Of a stretch of 64,000 nucleotides of DNA, positions 17,021 through 27,224 are shown one piece after another. Positions within the stretch are counted from its first letter, which is position 1. Every line of letters starts with the position of its first letter. The notes under the pieces were generated by a model. It was not told where the DNA came from. It searched no databases and was given only the letters and a program-made list of their open reading frames with translations. A program made the translations under genes and the position numbers. Source of the DNA: Pandoraea pulmonicola (lineage in GTDB: Bacteria > Pseudomonadota > Gammaproteobacteria > Burkholderiales > Burkholderiaceae); the NCBI RefSeq assembly GCF_000815105.2, contig NZ_CP010310.2, positions 1,798,001 to 1,862,000 on the forward strand. Reading direction: 5' to 3'.

Positions 17021-17041
17021 GTTTTCAGATAACATGAAAAC
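17021..17041. promoter_or_regulatory. Inverted repeat before the second GntR gene, probable operator
   Basis: GTTTTCA, seven bases, TGAAAAC: a perfect 7-bp inverted repeat 28 bp before the ATG at 17070. It differs from the GTATAC operators, so it probably serves the regulator encoded directly downstream. Confidence 0.5.
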
Positions 17042-17069
17042 CAGAAAAGCATGAGACGGACGTGAGAGG

Positions 17070-17801
17070 ATGGCCACCAAGCCCAAGACCCTGACCGAAC
17101 AGGTCGCGCAGCAATTGCAGGACGCGATTCGGCAGGGCGTTTATCCCGTCGGCACCCGGTTGCCGACCGGCAAGCAGCTTTCCGAGACCTATGGCGTAAG
17201 TCCCGCGGTGATCCGTGAGGTCACGGAGCGCTTGCGCGCGCAGGGGCTTATCGACAGCCGGCAAGGTGCGGGCGTGACGGTCAAGGCGCGTACGCCGTCG
17301 AGCGGCTTCCAGGTCCCCGTGGGGCAGGACGCCGCCGATCTCGCGAGCGTCTACGAGTTGCGTCTCGACCTGGAGAGTACGGCCGCCGCGCTCGCCGCCG
17401 TGCGTCATACCGAGGAGGACATTCGTCGGCTCGGCGACATTCTCGAAAAGCTCGAAACGAACCTGTATCACGTGGAAAACGGCGCGGAGTACGACACGGC
17501 GTTCCATGCCGCCATCGCCCGCGCCACGCACAACCGCTACTACGCCGATCTGCTGCAGTATCTGAATCTGCAGATCCGCCAGGTCGTCCACACCGCGCGC
17601 ACGAACACGCTGCTCCACGAAGGGCTTGCCGCGCAGGTGCATCAGGAGCACGTGGCCGTGTTCAATGCGATCAAGGCGCGCGACCCATTGCTCGCACGCG
17701 CCGCGTCGCTCTCGCACCTGCTGCGCGCCTCGGCTCGTCTCGGTCTGACGCTGCCCGGTCGAGACGTCATCACCGGCGCCATCGCGCCGACCCGGCCCTG
17801 A
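17070..17801 (+). CDS. GntR-family regulator with FCD domain
   Basis: 243-aa FadR-subfamily regulator. The HTH (about 8-72) includes LTEQVAQQLQDAIRQGVYPVG and SPAVIREVTERLRAQGLIDSR. The FCD domain has a full metal set: Asp142, His146 (YDTAFHAAIA), His194 (HQEHVAVF) and His216 (SLSHLL). The ATG at 17070 follows GAGAGG. It heads the cluster of 2-hydroxyacid dehydrogenase, hydrolase, MFS, ETF and oxidase genes (17850-24604) and is 48 bp from the first of them, so it is the likely local regulator. FCD ligands are often organic acids, which fits a hydroxyacid inducer. Confidence 0.92.
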   Translation: MATKPKTLTEQVAQQLQDAIRQGVYPVGTRLPTGKQLSETYGVSPAVIREVTERLRAQGLIDSRQGAGVTVKARTPSSGFQVPVGQDAADLASVYELRLDLESTAAALAAVRHTEEDIRRLGDILEKLETNLYHVENGAEYDTAFHAAIARATHNRYYADLLQYLNLQIRQVVHTARTNTLLHEGLAAQVHQEHVAVFNAIKARDPLLARAASLSHLLRASARLGLTLPGRDVITGAIAPTRP

Positions 17802-17849
17802 TCTGTCAGATGCCATTCCCTGCACTGCAACTCCCCGACGCGGGACATC

Positions 17850-19262
<1,413 letters not shown>

Positions 19263-19398
19263 GCGCGCGCTTCCCGCTTCCCCGTTTTTCCGGTTTGTTC
19301 CGGTTGTTTTTCCTCGGGCGCCGTCGCCCGATCCGTTTTAGCCCCTGGCGTGAGCCCGACGTCGTCACTGTCGCCCTCGCGCCTCCTGAGGAGTCGAC

Positions 19399-20289
19399 AT
19401 GACCGCAACCCCCGCCGCCGGAGCGCCGCTGTGCCTTGGCCCGCTGCCGGAGATCGATCCATCCACGTTTGACGTGCCCGCGGGCGCGGTCGATACGCAC
19501 GCGCACGTCGTGGCGGCGAGCGGCGACTATCCGATGGTGCCCGAGCGCAGCTATACGCCGCCGCCCGCGCCCGAGGAGAAGTACCTCGCCATGCTCGACG
19601 CCACCGGCATGCGCCACGGCGTACTCGTGCAGATCAGTGTCTACGGCACCGACAATCGCTACATGCTCGAGACGCTGCGCCGTCATCCGGATCGACTGCG
19701 CGGTATCGCCGTCGTCTCGCCCGACGTGACCGACGCGGAACTCGAGGCGATGCACGCCGCCGGCGTTCGCGGCCTGCGCATCAACGTGCTGTTCGGCGGT
19801 GGCATCGGCTTTGCGGCGATGGAGACGCTGGCGCATCGCATCAAGGATCTCGGCTGGCACATGCAGTTCCTGATGGACGTGAAGACGCTGCCCGAACTCA
19901 TGCCACGCATGACGAAGCTGCCGGTCACCGGGATCGTCGATCACATGGGACATACGCCGGTGGCGCAGGGACTCGATGCGCCGGGCTTCTCGGCGTTGCG
20001 CTCGCTCGTGCGCGATCACGGCTACTGGGTCAAGCTCTCGGGCGCCTATCGCATCAGCGAGCGGTTTCCGACGTTCGACGACGTGACGCCGTTCGCGCAG
20101 GCGCTTATCGACGACGCCCCCGACCGCATGGTGTGGGGCAGCGACTGGCCCCACGTTTCGCTCACGCGCATGCCGAACACCGGTGCGTTGCGCAACCTGC
20201 TGCCGATCTGGGCGCCGGACGCCGACGTGCGCCGCCGCATCCTCGTCGACAACCCGGCGCGTCTGTACGGATTTCCCACAACGGCCTGA
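19399..20289 (+). CDS. TIM-barrel amidohydrolase, 2-pyrone-4,6-dicarboxylate hydrolase-like
   Basis: 296-aa metal hydrolase of the amidohydrolase_2 family. An N-terminal D32-T-H34-A-H36 metal motif follows FDVPAGAV; GIVDHMGH lies mid-protein, and the C-terminal WGSDWPH holds the catalytic Asp. The closest recognised relatives are LigI-type 2-pyrone-4,6-dicarboxylate lactonases and other dicarboxylate lactonases. GAGGAG precedes the ATG at 19399. It could open a lactone to give the 2-hydroxyacid that the neighbouring flavoenzyme oxidises (inference). An upstream gap of 136 bp separates it from the dehydrogenase gene; no terminator was seen there. Confidence 0.87.
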   Translation: MTATPAAGAPLCLGPLPEIDPSTFDVPAGAVDTHAHVVAASGDYPMVPERSYTPPPAPEEKYLAMLDATGMRHGVLVQISVYGTDNRYMLETLRRHPDRLRGIAVVSPDVTDAELEAMHAAGVRGLRINVLFGGGIGFAAMETLAHRIKDLGWHMQFLMDVKTLPELMPRMTKLPVTGIVDHMGHTPVAQGLDAPGFSALRSLVRDHGYWVKLSGAYRISERFPTFDDVTPFAQALIDDAPDRMVWGSDWPHVSLTRMPNTGALRNLLPIWAPDADVRRRILVDNPARLYGFPTTA

Positions 20290-20352
20290 GCGCATGACAT
20301 CGCGGACGCCCGATGCGCCCGCGCATCATTCAAGATTTCAAGAGGAGACAAG

Positions 20353-21582
20353 ATGAACTGGTATCGCCAGATGAACAAGACCGAACGGCGGACTTTCATC
20401 GCCGCGTTCGGCGGGTGGGCGCTCGATGCGCTCGATTTCATGGTGTTCACATTCGTGATCAGCACGCTCATCACCATCTTCAGCATCGACAAGGCGCAGG
20501 CCGGCATGCTGGCCACGGTGACGCTGCTGTTCTCGGCCATCGGCGGCTGGCTCGCGGGCGTGCTCGCGGACCGCTTCGGCCGCGTGAAGATCCTGCAGGT
20601 CACGATTCTGTGGTTCTCCGCGTGCACGATCCTGATCGGCTTCGCGCAGAACTTCGAACAGATCTTCGTGCTGCGCGCACTGCAGGGCCTGGGCTTCGGC
20701 GGTGAGTGGGCCGTGGGTTCGGTGCTCATGGGCGAGATCGTGCGCACCGAGTATCGCGGCCGCGCCGTGGGGACGGTGCAAAGCGGCTGGGCCATCGGCT
20801 GGGCGGTGGCGGCGCTGTGTTACACGGTGTCGTTCTCGTACTTGCCGGAAGCGTACGCCTGGCGTGTGCTGTTCTGGATCGGGGTGATTCCGGCGCTCTT
20901 CGTGATCTTCATCCGCAAGCACGTGCCCGAGCCGGAACTGTTCGAGCGCACCCGCAAGCAGGAAGCCTCGGCCGCCAAGCGCACGTCGGCGTGGGCGATC
21001 TTCTCGCCGGCGCTCCTCAAGACGACGGTGCTCTCGGCGTTGCTGTGCACCGGCGTGCAGGGCGGCTATTACGCCGTGACGACGTGGCTGCCCACGTTCC
21101 TGAAGACGGAGCGTCATCTGTCGGTGATCGGCACGGGTGGCTATCTGCTGGTGATCATTCTGGGATCGTTCATCGGCTACCTCACCGGCGCCTATTTGAC
21201 GGACCGCCTGGGCCGCCGCGCCAACCTGCTGATCTTCGCCGTGCTCTCGGGGGCAAGCATCTACGCGTACACGCAGTTCCAGCTGAGCAACGACCAGATG
21301 CTGATCCTGGGTTTCCCGCTCGGCTTCGCCGCCTCCGGCATTTTCAGCGGCATGGGCGCCTACCTGACCGAACTGTTTCCGTCGGCGGTGCGCGCGAACG
21401 GGCAGGGCTTTGCCTACAACTTCGGGCGCGGCATCGGCGCACTGTTCCCGAGTCTCGTCGGCTATCTGGCCAAAACGAGCGGTCTGGGCACGGCCATCGG
21501 CATGTTTGCGGGCGGCGCCTACCTCGTGGTGCTCGTGACGGCATTTCTGTTGCCCGAGACGAAAGGGCGCGAGATCGAGTAA
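20353..21582 (+). CDS. MFS transporter, organic-acid symporter type
   Basis: 409-aa 12-helix major facilitator related to the permease at 5476-6825. It has VLADRFGRVKIL between helices 2 and 3, RALQGLGFGGEWAVG in helix 4 and TDRLGRRANLL in the second half. A strong AGAGGAGA precedes the ATG at 20353. It probably imports the lactone or carboxylate substrate for the enzymes encoded around it. A terminator-like hairpin follows, separating it from etfB. Confidence 0.92.
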   Translation: MNWYRQMNKTERRTFIAAFGGWALDALDFMVFTFVISTLITIFSIDKAQAGMLATVTLLFSAIGGWLAGVLADRFGRVKILQVTILWFSACTILIGFAQNFEQIFVLRALQGLGFGGEWAVGSVLMGEIVRTEYRGRAVGTVQSGWAIGWAVAALCYTVSFSYLPEAYAWRVLFWIGVIPALFVIFIRKHVPEPELFERTRKQEASAAKRTSAWAIFSPALLKTTVLSALLCTGVQGGYYAVTTWLPTFLKTERHLSVIGTGGYLLVIILGSFIGYLTGAYLTDRLGRRANLLIFAVLSGASIYAYTQFQLSNDQMLILGFPLGFAASGIFSGMGAYLTELFPSAVRANGQGFAYNFGRGIGALFPSLVGYLAKTSGLGTAIGMFAGGAYLVVLVTAFLLPETKGREIE

Positions 21583-21596
21583 GTTCTTACCTTCGC

Positions 21597-21636
21597 GGGT
21601 GGCGGATGCGGCAGCGCCGGTGTGCCACCCGGTTTT
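21597..21636 (+). terminator. Terminator-like hairpin between the MFS gene and etfB
   Basis: GGGTGGC (21597-21603) pairs with GCCACCC (21624-21630) across a 20-base loop, then GGTTTT. The short T run makes it a partial terminator at best; etf expression may be partly independent of the upstream genes. Confidence 0.5.
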
Positions 21637-21656
21637 CATGATTCAACGGAGTTCGC

Positions 21657-22406
21657 ATGAAGGTTCTGGTGCCGGTCAAACGGGTAGTGGATTACAACGT
21701 AAAAGTTCGCGTGAAGAGCGACGGGAGTGGGGTTGACATCGCGAACGTGAAGATGTCGATGAATCCGTTCGACGAAATCGCGGTGGAAGAGGCGGTGCGA
21801 CTGAAGGAAGCGGGCGTGGCGACCGAGGTGATCGCGGTGTCGGCGGGCGTGTCGCAGTCGCAGGAGACGCTGCGCACGGCGCTGGCGATCGGCGCCGATC
21901 GTGCGATCCTGATCGAGTCGGACGAGGAACTGCAGCCGCTGGCGGTGGCCAAGCTGCTCAAGGCGATCGTCGACAAGGAGCAGCCGCAACTGGTGATCCT
22001 GGGCAAGCAGGCCATCGACGACGACTCCAATCAAACCGGACAGATGCTCGCGGCGCTGGCCAGGCTGCCGCAGGCGACGTTCGCCTCGAAGGTGACGGTG
22101 GCGGACAATCGCGCGCAGGTCACGCGTGAGGTGGACGGCGGCCTGGAGACCGTTTCGCTGTCGCTGCCGGCGGTGATCACGACCGACCTGCGCTTGAACG
22201 AGCCGCGTTACGTGACGCTGCCCAACATCATGAAGGCGAAGAAGAAGCCGCTGGAGACGGTCAAGCCGGGGGATCTGGGCGTGGATGTGTCGCCGCGTCT
22301 GAAGACGCTGAAGGTGGCCGAGCCGCCCAAGCGCAGCGCGGGGGTGAAGGTGGCGGACGTGGCAGCGCTCGTCGACAAGCTGAAGACCGAAGCGAAGGTC
22401 ATCTGA
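21657..22406 (+). CDS. etfB: Electron transfer flavoprotein subunit beta
   Basis: 249-aa ETF beta subunit. Diagnostic sequence is [39 protein letters not shown] and the AMP/NAD-like site [18 protein letters not shown], with the C-terminal recognition loop region [24 protein letters not shown]. It forms a heterodimer with EtfA and carries electrons from flavin dehydrogenases to ETF-ubiquinone oxidoreductase. ATG at 21657 after CGGAG; etfA follows 14 bp downstream. In this location its donors are probably the 2-hydroxyacid enzymes encoded on both sides; it could also be the general housekeeping ETF. Confidence 0.96.
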   Translation: MKVLVPVKRVVDYNVKVRVKSDGSGVDIANVKMSMNPFDEIAVEEAVRLKEAGVATEVIAVSAGVSQSQETLRTALAIGADRAILIESDEELQPLAVAKLLKAIVDKEQPQLVILGKQAIDDDSNQTGQMLAALARLPQATFASKVTVADNRAQVTREVDGGLETVSLSLPAVITTDLRLNEPRYVTLPNIMKAKKKPLETVKPGDLGVDVSPRLKTLKVAEPPKRSAGVKVADVAALVDKLKTEAKVI

Positions 22407-22420
22407 AGGGGGACGACGAG

Positions 22421-23353
22421 ATGAGCATTCTGGTAATTGCGGAACACGACAATCAATCGATCAAGGCCGCGACGCTGAACACGGTGACGGCCGCGCTGCA
22501 ATGCGGCGACGACGTGCACGTGCTGGTCGCGGGCAGCAACGCCCGGGCGGCGGCCGACGCGGCCGCGCGGATCGCCGGCGTGAAGCAGGTGCTGCTGGCC
22601 GACGCGCCGTATTTCGGCGACGGGCTGGCCGAGAACATCGCCGACGAGGTGGTGTCGATCGCGGGTGCGTACTCGCACATCCTGGCGCCGGCGACGGCGT
22701 ACGGCAAGAACATCGCTCCGCGCGTGGCGGCGCTGCTCGACGTGGCGCAGATTTCGGACATCACGAAGGTCGACAGCGCGGACACGTTCGAGCGCCCGAT
22801 CTATGCCGGCAACGCGATTGCGACGGTGCAAAGCGCGGACAAGGTGAAGGTGATCACGGTGCGCTCGACGGGCTTCGACGCGGCAGCGGCCACGGGTGGC
22901 GGCGCGGCGGTGGAGACGGTGGCGGCCACGCCGGACGCGGGCGTGTCGCAGTTCGTGGGCCGGGAGGTGACGAAGCTGGACCGTCCGGAGCTCACGAGCG
23001 CGAAGATCATCGTCTCGGGTGGCCGAGGTCTGGGCAGCGGCGAGAACTATACGAAGGTGCTCGAGCCGCTGGCGGACAAGCTGGGCGCGGCGCTGGGCGC
23101 GTCGCGCGCGGCGGTGGACGCCGGCTACGTGCCGAACGACTATCAGGTCGGTCAGACGGGCAAGATCGTGGCGCCGCAGCTGTATATCGCGGTGGGGATT
23201 TCGGGGGCGATTCAGCACTTGGCGGGGATGAAGGATTCGAAGGTGATCGTGGCGATCAACAAGGATCCGGAAGCGCCGATCTTCTCGGTGGCGGACTACG
23301 GTCTGGTGGGCGATCTGTTCACGGTGGTGCCGGAGCTGACGGGCGCGCTGTAA
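22421..23353 (+). CDS. etfA: Electron transfer flavoprotein subunit alpha
   Basis: 310-aa ETF alpha subunit. The C-terminal FAD domain is complete: [44 protein letters not shown] and [23 protein letters not shown]. The N-terminal half ([25 protein letters not shown]) is typical. It pairs with EtfB and holds the redox-active FAD. GGGGGACGACGAG precedes the ATG. A perfect stem-loop lies 28 bp past the stop. Confidence 0.96.
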   Translation: MSILVIAEHDNQSIKAATLNTVTAALQCGDDVHVLVAGSNARAAADAAARIAGVKQVLLADAPYFGDGLAENIADEVVSIAGAYSHILAPATAYGKNIAPRVAALLDVAQISDITKVDSADTFERPIYAGNAIATVQSADKVKVITVRSTGFDAAAATGGGAAVETVAATPDAGVSQFVGREVTKLDRPELTSAKIIVSGGRGLGSGENYTKVLEPLADKLGAALGASRAAVDAGYVPNDYQVGQTGKIVAPQLYIAVGISGAIQHLAGMKDSKVIVAINKDPEAPIFSVADYGLVGDLFTVVPELTGAL

Positions 23354-23381
23354 GCGTTCGGCGGACGCTACATTGAAGCGA

Positions 23382-23406
23382 GGCTGCGGGGCGTGTCCCC
23401 GCAGCC
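23382..23406. repeat. Perfect 10-bp stem-loop after etfA
   Basis: GGCTGCGGGG, CGTGT, CCCCGCAGCC. There is no T tract, so it is more likely an mRNA-stabilising or attenuating hairpin between etfA and the LhgO-like gene than a full terminator. Confidence 0.6.
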
Positions 23407-23500
23407 GATCCGCATGAGGATGGCGTGCTCCGCGAGATTGGCGGGCGCGGCTGACGTCTTCATGTCTTCATGCGAATCGGAAGGAAATCAAGGAACAGCA

Positions 23501-24604
23501 ATGGACAACGTCGATTGCGTCGTGATCGGCGCGGGTGTGGTGGGATTGGCCGTTGCGCGGGCGATGGCGCAGGCCGGCCGGGAGGTGATCGTTCTCGAAT
23601 CCGAGCGCGCGATCGGCACCGGCACGAGCTCGCGCAACAGCGAAGTCATCCACGGCGGCATCTACTATCCTCCCGGCTCGCGCAAGGCGACGCTGTGTGT
23701 CGAGGGCAAACACCGGCTCTATGAATTCTGCGCGTCGCATGGCGTGGAGCATCGTCGCTGCGGCAAGCTGATCGTGGCGACGACCGATCGTCAGATCGAA
23801 GAACTCGAAGCCATCGCCGCCAACGCGCGCGCGAGCGGCGTGGACGATCTCGAATGGCTCACCGCCGCTCAGGTTGCGCGGCGCGAGCCGGCGTTACAGA
23901 CATTCGGTGCGCTGCTTTCGCCGTCCACGGGCATCGTGGACAGTCATGGCTTGATGCTCGCCCTGCAGGGAGACGCGGAACGTGCGGGTACGATGGTGGC
24001 GTTCGAATCGAAGGTGACGGGGGTACGTGTCGGCCCGGGCAGCGGTATCGAGCTCGATGTCGAGACCCAGGGCGAGACGGCGACTCTGCTTGCGCAAACG
24101 GTCGTCAACAGTGCCGGACTTCAGGCCGTCGATATTGCGCGGCGCTTCGAGGGACTCGCGCCCGAGCACATTCCGCCGCGCTACTACGCGAAGGGGAGTT
24201 ACTTCACCTGTACGCAACGGGTGCCGTTCTCGCACCTGATCTATCCGGTGCCCGAGCCGGGCGGACTCGGTGTGCATCTCACGCTCGATCTCGGTGGGCA
24301 GGCGCGCTTCGGGCCGAACGTCGAATGGATCGACGAGATCGACTACACGGTGAACGCGTCGGATGGCGACGGCTTTTACGCGGCGGTGCGGCGCTACTGG
24401 CCGACGCTCGCGGACGGCGCATTGCAACCGGGGTATGCGGGAATTCGGCCGAAGATCAGCGGGCCGGGAGAGCCGGCGGCGGATTTTCGTATCGATGGGC
24501 CGGCCGTGCATGGCGTCGCGGGACTCGTGAACCTGTTCGGTATCGAGTCGCCCGGGCTGACGGCGTCATTGGCCATTGCCGAAGCGGTGCGCGCAGCGTT
24601 GTAA
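23501..24604 (+). CDS. FAD-dependent L-2-hydroxyacid oxidase/dehydrogenase (LhgO-like)
   Basis: 367-aa DAO-type flavoprotein. The N-terminal dinucleotide motif is [19 protein letters not shown] with an acidic strand end (VLESE), followed by [21 protein letters not shown], a block typical of L-2-hydroxyglutarate oxidases, and a C-terminal [19 protein letters not shown]. The ATG at 23501 follows AAGGAA; the earlier start at 23393 lies in the etfA stem-loop. LhgO-type enzymes oxidise L-2-hydroxyglutarate to 2-oxoglutarate and pass electrons to the quinone pool. Encoded after etfA, it may use this ETF. With the D-specific enzyme at 17850 it would allow both stereoisomers of a 2-hydroxyacid to be used. 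Confidence 0.86.
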   Translation: MDNVDCVVIGAGVVGLAVARAMAQAGREVIVLESERAIGTGTSSRNSEVIHGGIYYPPGSRKATLCVEGKHRLYEFCASHGVEHRRCGKLIVATTDRQIEELEAIAANARASGVDDLEWLTAAQVARREPALQTFGALLSPSTGIVDSHGLMLALQGDAERAGTMVAFESKVTGVRVGPGSGIELDVETQGETATLLAQTVVNSAGLQAVDIARRFEGLAPEHIPPRYYAKGSYFTCTQRVPFSHLIYPVPEPGGLGVHLTLDLGGQARFGPNVEWIDEIDYTVNASDGDGFYAAVRRYWPTLADGALQPGYAGIRPKISGPGEPAADFRIDGPAVHGVAGLVNLFGIESPGLTASLAIAEAVRAAL

Positions 24605-24749
24605 CGCGAGACGTGACCCGCTGGCCCGTCTCGCGCATCGGCTGCTATCTGGCTAACCCCGTGATTCCTGCCTGGCGGTGCCGCGAACCTTGCGCGGCAG
24701 TCCTGTCGGACGGGAGTCGTTGCGTCTTTTGGCTTGCCGGGTACGCGGT

Positions 24750-25145
24750 TCAGCGCACGGCAACCGGCGGCTTCCACGAAGCCGGGTTCGTCCAGAAGAC
24801 ACCCCGCAGGCGATCGGTGTCGCCACACGGCGTACTGCGCGCCGGCTTGCTGATCTGACCTGCGCAAGCGCTGATGTCGCGGCCCGATTGCTGCAAGCGT
24901 TTCAGAATCGTATCGAGCATGCCCGATTCGCGCCATTCATTGAGTTTGCGGCGGCAAGTCGGCACGGAGGGGTACTGCATGGGCAGCTTGGACCAGCTCT
25001 CGCCAGTGAACAGCACCCACAAGACAGCATTGGTCAGCGTGCGCTGCTCGACTTGAGGGCGGCCTCGTCGTTCCGTACGGACCGGTCGGTCGCAAATCAG
25101 ATCACGCAGGGCGTGCCATTCAACGTCGCTCAGTTCAGTAAACAT
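24750..25145 (-). CDS. Transposase-derived protein (IS5-like, DUF4096 N-terminal domain only)
   Basis: 131-aa protein matching the N-terminal helix-turn-helix part of IS5/IS402-type transposases: MFTELSDVEWHALRDLI, RTERRGRPQVEQRTLTNAVLWVLFTGESWSKLP and CRRKLNEWRESGMLDTILKRL. The DDE catalytic part is absent and the frame ends with unrelated sequence (ASWKPPVAVR). No terminal inverted repeats or target duplication were found, so this is an IS remnant or a domesticated DNA-binding protein rather than an active element. It sits between two unrelated catabolic clusters. Confidence 0.65.
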   Translation of the reverse strand: MFTELSDVEWHALRDLICDRPVRTERRGRPQVEQRTLTNAVLWVLFTGESWSKLPMQYPSVPTCRRKLNEWRESGMLDTILKRLQQSGRDISACAGQISKPARSTPCGDTDRLRGVFWTNPASWKPPVAVR

Positions 25146-25374
25146 AACACCTCGACCCAAAACAAACGGAGGCGCCGCAGGGGGCGAGTCCGGATTTCGC
25201 GATCTCGCACGAACCGATGCAAACGGGTGCGTGCTTATCGTCGAAACTCGGCCAAGGCGGCGTCGGTCCCCGATGCTGGAAACACAAGCAACAAGCATGC
25301 CAGGACATCGGGTTCTCTCGTGAAGAACGCCGCGGGCGGGTCGAACCACACTGCGAAGGGAGCGTTTGACCAGC

Positions 25375-25402
25375 AAAAAAACGCCCACTTGGCAGGTGGG
25401 CG
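25375..25402 (-). terminator. Rho-independent terminator facing left, no known gene upstream
   Basis: Read leftward: CGCCCAC, loop CTGCCAA, GTGGGCG, then seven U residues (A tract at 25375-25381). The stem is perfect. No leftward gene lies between this and the IclR gene, so it may end a small RNA or an antisense transcript. Confidence 0.75.
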
Positions 25403-25785
25403 CAGCTCCTGAGTGGCAATTGGGATAGGCAATCGCAAAAGCGTCAGGAGAAAAGGAATACGTGCCTTTTGGCCGGTCCGGATCGTTTTTTGTTCTCGGC
25501 CCTGGCCAGGGTGTCTCGCTCCACATGCGCCAGCTTGTCAAGCTTGCAGGCGCAATGATGACAAAAAGCGCGAGTCGACGCGCTTCGGAATTACCCCCAT
25601 TGCGGTGCATGGCGCTCGCCGAAGGCGATTCGCCCAACAAGGGTGCCCGCTTGCGCCCGGATAGGGCACCGCGTCGCGGGAATGGGCGCAACCCTGCCGG
25701 GCAGGCGCAACCGTTATCGTCACGTGAGAAACTGGCCCGGTCTTGGCATGGTGTACCGTCATGGTCGGGTGGCAGGTCGGTAGCC

Positions 25786-25791
25786 TATAAT
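25786..25791 (+). promoter_or_regulatory. -10 box of the IclR gene at 25865
   Basis: A consensus TATAAT in the context CCTATAATGTGCG, 74 bp before the ATG. The -35 region is poor (TGGTCG about 18 bp upstream), which fits an activated or autoregulated promoter. Confidence 0.55.
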
Positions 25792-25864
25792 GTGCGCCTT
25801 CCCTCGATATCGTCCATCGGCTGCGCGCAACCGCTGCCGGTCGGCGCCAGTGTGCGCAAACGGC

Positions 25865-26680
25865 ATGAGCAACGACAGCGATAACAAATACTCCGTTCCC
25901 GGTCTCGAGCGCGGTCTGCGCATTCTCATGACATTCTCGGCGCGCGAGCCGGTACTCGCGGGCGCCGATCTCGCCCGCCGTCTCGACATCCCGCGCTCGA
26001 CGGTCTTCCGTCTGTTGCAGACGCTGGAGGCCGAGGGCTTCATCGAAAAAGCGGGCGACGATCGTCACTACCGACTGGGGGTGGCCGTGCTGCGTCTGGG
26101 CTTCGAGTATCTGAACTCGCTGGAACTCACGGATCTGGGCACACCGGTCATCGAGAAGCTGCGCGACGCGACGGGGTTCTCCAGCCACATCCTGATCCTG
26201 GATCAGCGCGACGCGGTTTTCGTCGCGAAGGCGGCGAGTCGTGAACTGGTGTTCGGCACCGTTCGCGTGGGGACGCGATTGCCGGCGCATGCGACGGCCG
26301 TCGGTCATATCCTGCTCGGCGACTATTCGCTCGCGTCGCTCAAGCAGTTGTATCCGGAGCGCAAGCTCGAAGCCTTCACGGCCCATACGCCGACGACCGT
26401 CGACGCGCTGTACAAAGTCGTGCAGGAGGACATCGCTCGCGGCTACAGCATGAGCCAGTCTTTCTTCGAGCAGAACATCTCGACCATTGCCGCTCCCGTG
26501 CGAAATCATCGCGGACAGATCGCGGCCGTGGTCAGTGTGACGATTCCGCAGGCGCGTGTGGAAGCGGATCTGCTCAAGAGTGGCATCGTCGAGAAGGTGG
26601 TGTCCGCCGCCGACGAACTCTCGCACAAGCTCAACTACCGCGCCGAGCGTCCGGGTAACGTGCCCGCGATGCTGAAGTAA
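25865..26680 (+). CDS. IclR-family transcriptional regulator
   Basis: 271-aa regulator. The HTH (about 12-72) contains VPGLERGLRILMTFSARE and IPRSTVFRLLQTLEAEGFIEK. The effector domain includes LRDATGFSSHILILDQRD, RLPAHATAVGHILLGD and MSQSFFEQNISTIAAPVRNH. ATG at 25865; earlier in-frame codons lie upstream of the expected transcription start. It resembles PcaR/KdgR-type repressors or activators of aromatic or sugar-acid genes. The porin and MFS permease downstream (27225-29769) are the likely targets by position only. Confidence 0.9.
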   Translation: MSNDSDNKYSVPGLERGLRILMTFSAREPVLAGADLARRLDIPRSTVFRLLQTLEAEGFIEKAGDDRHYRLGVAVLRLGFEYLNSLELTDLGTPVIEKLRDATGFSSHILILDQRDAVFVAKAASRELVFGTVRVGTRLPAHATAVGHILLGDYSLASLKQLYPERKLEAFTAHTPTTVDALYKVVQEDIARGYSMSQSFFEQNISTIAAPVRNHRGQIAAVVSVTIPQARVEADLLKSGIVEKVVSAADELSHKLNYRAERPGNVPAMLK

Positions 26681-27224
26681 GCGTTTTTCCTTCGGCTGGG
26701 CCGGTATTTCGTCGGCCTCACCATTTCGGCTGGGCTCGCGTTTCCGAACTGCCGAAACTGCCCCTGCGGCGTTCGGCTGCGCCAGCGTAACGCCGAACGA
26801 AAATCGCTTGCCTCATCCTCCCATCGCCCCTCGTCACCGGCGGGGCCCGCCACGCCAGCCAGTCCCTCGACTCCGCGCCATTGCACCGCTGCATGGCCGG
26901 TTGAGTCGTTACGCCAGGGGACTGACGACCTCGCTTCATACATCCCGTTCCCTCTCGCACCGTCGCCCGTTTCGCAATTTTTTCTCCCTGACGCGCGCAG
27001 TCTTTGTCATTAGCATTTGCGCAACATCAATCAGTGCCGACTTAATTTCTGCTTGTCTCGCTATTTTCTCTTCGCCATAATTGTCTCACCTATTAATCGT
27101 TGTTTCATATATAAGACAAAAAATGCGCGGCCGCAATGTCGCAACCGCCGTCGTAGACGTGGAGCGGTACCGGCATGGGGCGTTCAACAGCGCCGGCGCA
27201 TCGGATGCAAAACAGGAGTCGAAG
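26681..27224. other. Intergenic region before the porin gene
   Basis: About 545 bp with no gene. It holds a hairpin CGTTCGGC..GCCGAACG (26770-26799) without a T tract. Near 27060-27120 is an unusually A+T-rich stretch with TTGTCT (27081-27086) and AGACAA (27114-27119) as an inverted repeat around CATATATAAG, the probable porin promoter and operator. Confidence 0.45.

Larger units (their letters stand above)
25146..25864. other. Intergenic region between the transposase-derived gene and the IclR gene
   Basis: About 720 bp without a convincing gene. It contains a leftward terminator (25375-25402) and the IclR promoter -10 box (25786-25791). A rightward 140-codon frame begins with GTG at 25462 after GGAGAAAAGGAA, but it overlaps the IclR start and has no recognisable family, so I do not call it. 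Confidence 0.5.

Noticed and set aside
25462..25884. 140-codon rightward frame with a good ribosome site
   Set aside because: It overlaps the IclR start, lacks any recognisable family and covers the IclR promoter; more likely chance.
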